Below, in pieces: positions 63,593 through 64,000 of a stretch of DNA of 64,000 nucleotides. A program made the position numbers and the translations under genes. The DNA is from Alviniconcha marisindica (lineage: Eukaryota > Mollusca > Gastropoda > Provannidae): assembly GCA_018857735.1 (NCBI GenBank), contig JABMCL010002673.1, forward strand, positions 620,001 through 684,000, written 5' to 3'. A model generated the notes under the pieces. The model did no database searches, was not told the origin of the DNA, and worked only from the letters and a program-made list of their open reading frames with translations. The number at the start of each line of letters is the position of its first letter. Positions within the stretch are counted from its first letter, which is position 1.

Positions 63593-63729
63593 TGTGTGTG
63601 AAGCTTCTGTCTGCACTGACTGTGACAAAATGGTGAACTTTCACTTACATTGACAAGTCCGAAGTAGTGTTCATTAGCTGGAAACTGCTCGGATCCAATT
63701 TCCTTCTCCAACTGGGAAGCATTTGCTCC
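57269..63729 (-). CDS. USP46: Ubiquitin C-terminal hydrolase USP46/USP12 (partial at N terminus, 352 aa visible)
   Basis: Cysteine-type deubiquitinase of family C19; USP46 and USP12 depend on WDR48 and WDR20 for activity. Exons in transcript order: 63729-63649, 62233-62014, 60625-60545, 60115-59979, 59442-59282, 58706-58574, 58245-58102 and 57370-57269, all GT-AG and in phase. The catalytic Cys is in FGNTCYCNS, the catalytic His in [10 protein letters not shown] and the acidic partner region in [10 protein letters not shown]. Zinc-knuckle CXXC pairs are RCLNCET and YYCEVCC. The C terminus is [14 protein letters not shown]; ending in E instead of D favours USP46. Only about 12 residues before [10 protein letters not shown] are missing, presumably on an exon beyond 64000. 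The linker after NTVADLLQ is shorter than in human ([20 protein letters not shown]). Invertebrates may have a single USP12/46 gene. Confidence 0.95.
58102..58245 (-). CDS. USP46: USP46 exon with catalytic His
   Basis: The 48 codons start [20 protein letters not shown] and continue [20 protein letters not shown] to DDDIVD. Phase 0 at both ends; the donor is GAT|GTAAGT. Confidence 0.96.
58574..58706 (-). CDS. USP46: USP46 exon with LHLKRFKY
   Basis: Acceptor gctttttcag. The exon codes [20 protein letters not shown] and continues to [20 protein letters not shown] is a conserved USP block. The donor is ACA|GTGAGT. Confidence 0.95.
58960..59283 (-). repeat. USP46 intron: about 78-bp array copying the CXXC-exon donor
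   Basis: tttctgtgcc recurs at 58963, 59027, 59105, 59206 and, as the real exon end, 59284. On the - strand the copies read close to the exon end (CAAACAGGAGGCACAGAAAC) followed by GTGAGTGG. One copy still encodes [10 protein letters not shown] against [10 protein letters not shown] in the exon. Confidence 0.9.
59282..59442 (-). CDS. USP46: USP46 exon with second CXXC
   Basis: Acceptor tggtccccag. The exon codes [20 protein letters not shown] through [16 protein letters not shown] and two bases. The donor is CG|GTGAGTGG. The last 25 nt and the donor recur downstream as a degenerate array. Confidence 0.95.
59443..59978. other. USP46 intron with poly-C
   Basis: Unique-looking, with poly-C at 59839-59860. 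No exon. Confidence 0.4.
59979..60115 (-). CDS. USP46: USP46 exon with linker and first CXXC
   Basis: Acceptor ttgttttcag. The exon starts with a low-complexity, Lys/Gln-rich linker, then [20 protein letters not shown] and ET. The donor is ACG|GTCAGT. The linker is the only part that is poorly conserved. Confidence 0.94.
60545..60625 (-). CDS. USP46: USP46 exon with QQDAHEFL
   Basis: The 81-nt exon codes [20 protein letters not shown] and VADLLQ. The acceptor is atttggtttcag and the donor is CAAG|GTAGGA. QQDAHEF is a signature of USP catalytic domains. Confidence 0.95.
60626..62013. other. USP46 intron
   Basis: AT-rich, poly-C (61144-61162), a G-rich tract (61205-61232) and TG tract (61638-61656). 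No exon or element defined. Confidence 0.4.
62014..62233 (-). CDS. USP46: USP46 exon with catalytic Cys
   Basis: The 220-nt exon codes [20 protein letters not shown] through [11 protein letters not shown]. The acceptor is gtttctgttcccag. A second, very similar acceptor lies exactly 39 nt upstream (exon would start at 62272) and is in frame. The donor is AATG|GTAAGT. Confidence 0.95.
62234..62290 (-). repeat. 39-bp tandem duplication of the USP46 catalytic-exon acceptor
   Basis: On + strand tattgccaaactg...agaaacaaacaag occurs twice, 39 bp apart (aaa|ctg at 62231-62236 and 62270-62275). On - strand both copies give a pyrimidine-rich tract, CAG and TTTGGCAATAC-TGC. The inserted 13 codons are open. 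Confidence 0.93.
62992..63040. repeat. TA microsatellite
   Basis: About 45 bp of TA in USP46 intron; a CA tract follows at 63153-63173. Confidence 0.93.
63533..63600. repeat. TG microsatellite
   Basis: About 65 bp TG, ending about 50 bp from the donor of the [10 protein letters not shown] exon. Confidence 0.93.
63649..63729 (-). CDS. USP46: USP46 exon with [10 protein letters not shown] (first visible)
   Basis: The 27 codons are [20 protein letters not shown] then HYFGLVN, phase 0 at both ends. The acceptor is tatttgcag and the donor is AAT|GTAAGT. An upstream exon with the start codon was not found in 63730-64000. Confidence 0.93.
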
Positions 63730-64000
63730 CTGCAAATACAATATAACTTAATGAACCCATTACAATATATGTACAGCATCAAGATTATTCCCAGGAAGTT
63801 TTACAGATACAGTCTTACTCTTACTCTTAGTGAACTGTAATTTTGTAAAAACGTCGTCTACATCCATCTCTCCATCTCTGGCCTCAGATTATATGTATTC
63901 AATTTCATACCAATTACCATAGCTATGTATTGGTATATTTTCTCTTAGAAAGTGAAAAAAACACCCACGCAATTCCATCTAAAATATATACCGATGTAAC
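63730..64000. other. USP46 intron, right edge
   Basis: No upstream exon with an ATG was found on the - strand here; the start exon should lie beyond the window. Confidence 0.5.

Overview
This window is animal nuclear DNA. It has split genes with GT-AG introns (and one AT-AC intron), AT-rich introns, long CA/TG, GA and TA microsatellites, long poly-G/poly-C tracts, tRNA-derived SINEs and several MITE families. The proteins are clearly metazoan but not vertebrate. The repeat content would suit a mollusc, perhaps a gastropod; that is an inference from general character and not a database match.

Four protein-coding genes can be assembled exon by exon, with every splice phase consistent. (1) A NIPA2-like magnesium transporter on the + strand, 15348-26318, 6 coding exons, 423 aa. 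(2) PRCP, lysosomal Pro-X carboxypeptidase, on the - strand, 43563-33349, 9 exon positions, 485 or 488 aa, with a duplicated, mutually exclusive fifth exon. (3) SPCS3, signal peptidase complex subunit 3, on the + strand, 43684-48204, 5 exons, 179 aa, with one AT-AC U12-type intron. (4) A USP46/USP12-type deubiquitinase on the - strand, 63729-57269, 8 exons, complete at the C terminus; the exon coding the first dozen or so residues lies beyond the right edge. PRCP and SPCS3 are head to head, with 120 bp between their start codons. NIPA and PRCP converge, as do SPCS3 and USP46.

Layout: 1-15000 has no recognisable gene and is packed with minisatellites of many unit lengths (35, 57, 66, 74, 85, about 110, about 125, 140 and 160 bp) plus copies of a tRNA-derived SINE and a related repeat module. 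15000-26318 is the NIPA gene, with large minisatellites in introns 1, 2 and 4. 26319-33348 is intergenic, with MITEs and simple repeats. 33349-43563 is PRCP. 43684-48204 is SPCS3. 48205-57268 is intergenic, with TTAA-flanked and TACAGTG-ended MITEs. 57269-64000 is the USP46/12 gene.

The most unusual theme is that tandem duplications repeatedly sit on exon-intron junctions. They copy the donor of NIPA exon 2 (79-bp unit), the acceptor of NIPA exon 5 (40-bp unit, about 35 copies), the acceptor of PRCP exon 8 (73-bp unit), the donor of the USP46 CXXC exon (about 78-bp unit) and the acceptor of the USP46 catalytic-Cys exon (39 bp, in frame). The result is arrays of decoy splice sites and, in USP46, a possible isoform with a doubled FGNTC catalytic motif. 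The four genes have unrelated housekeeping roles (Mg2+ transport, lysosomal proteolysis, ER signal-peptide cleavage, deubiquitination); nothing suggests a shared pathway.
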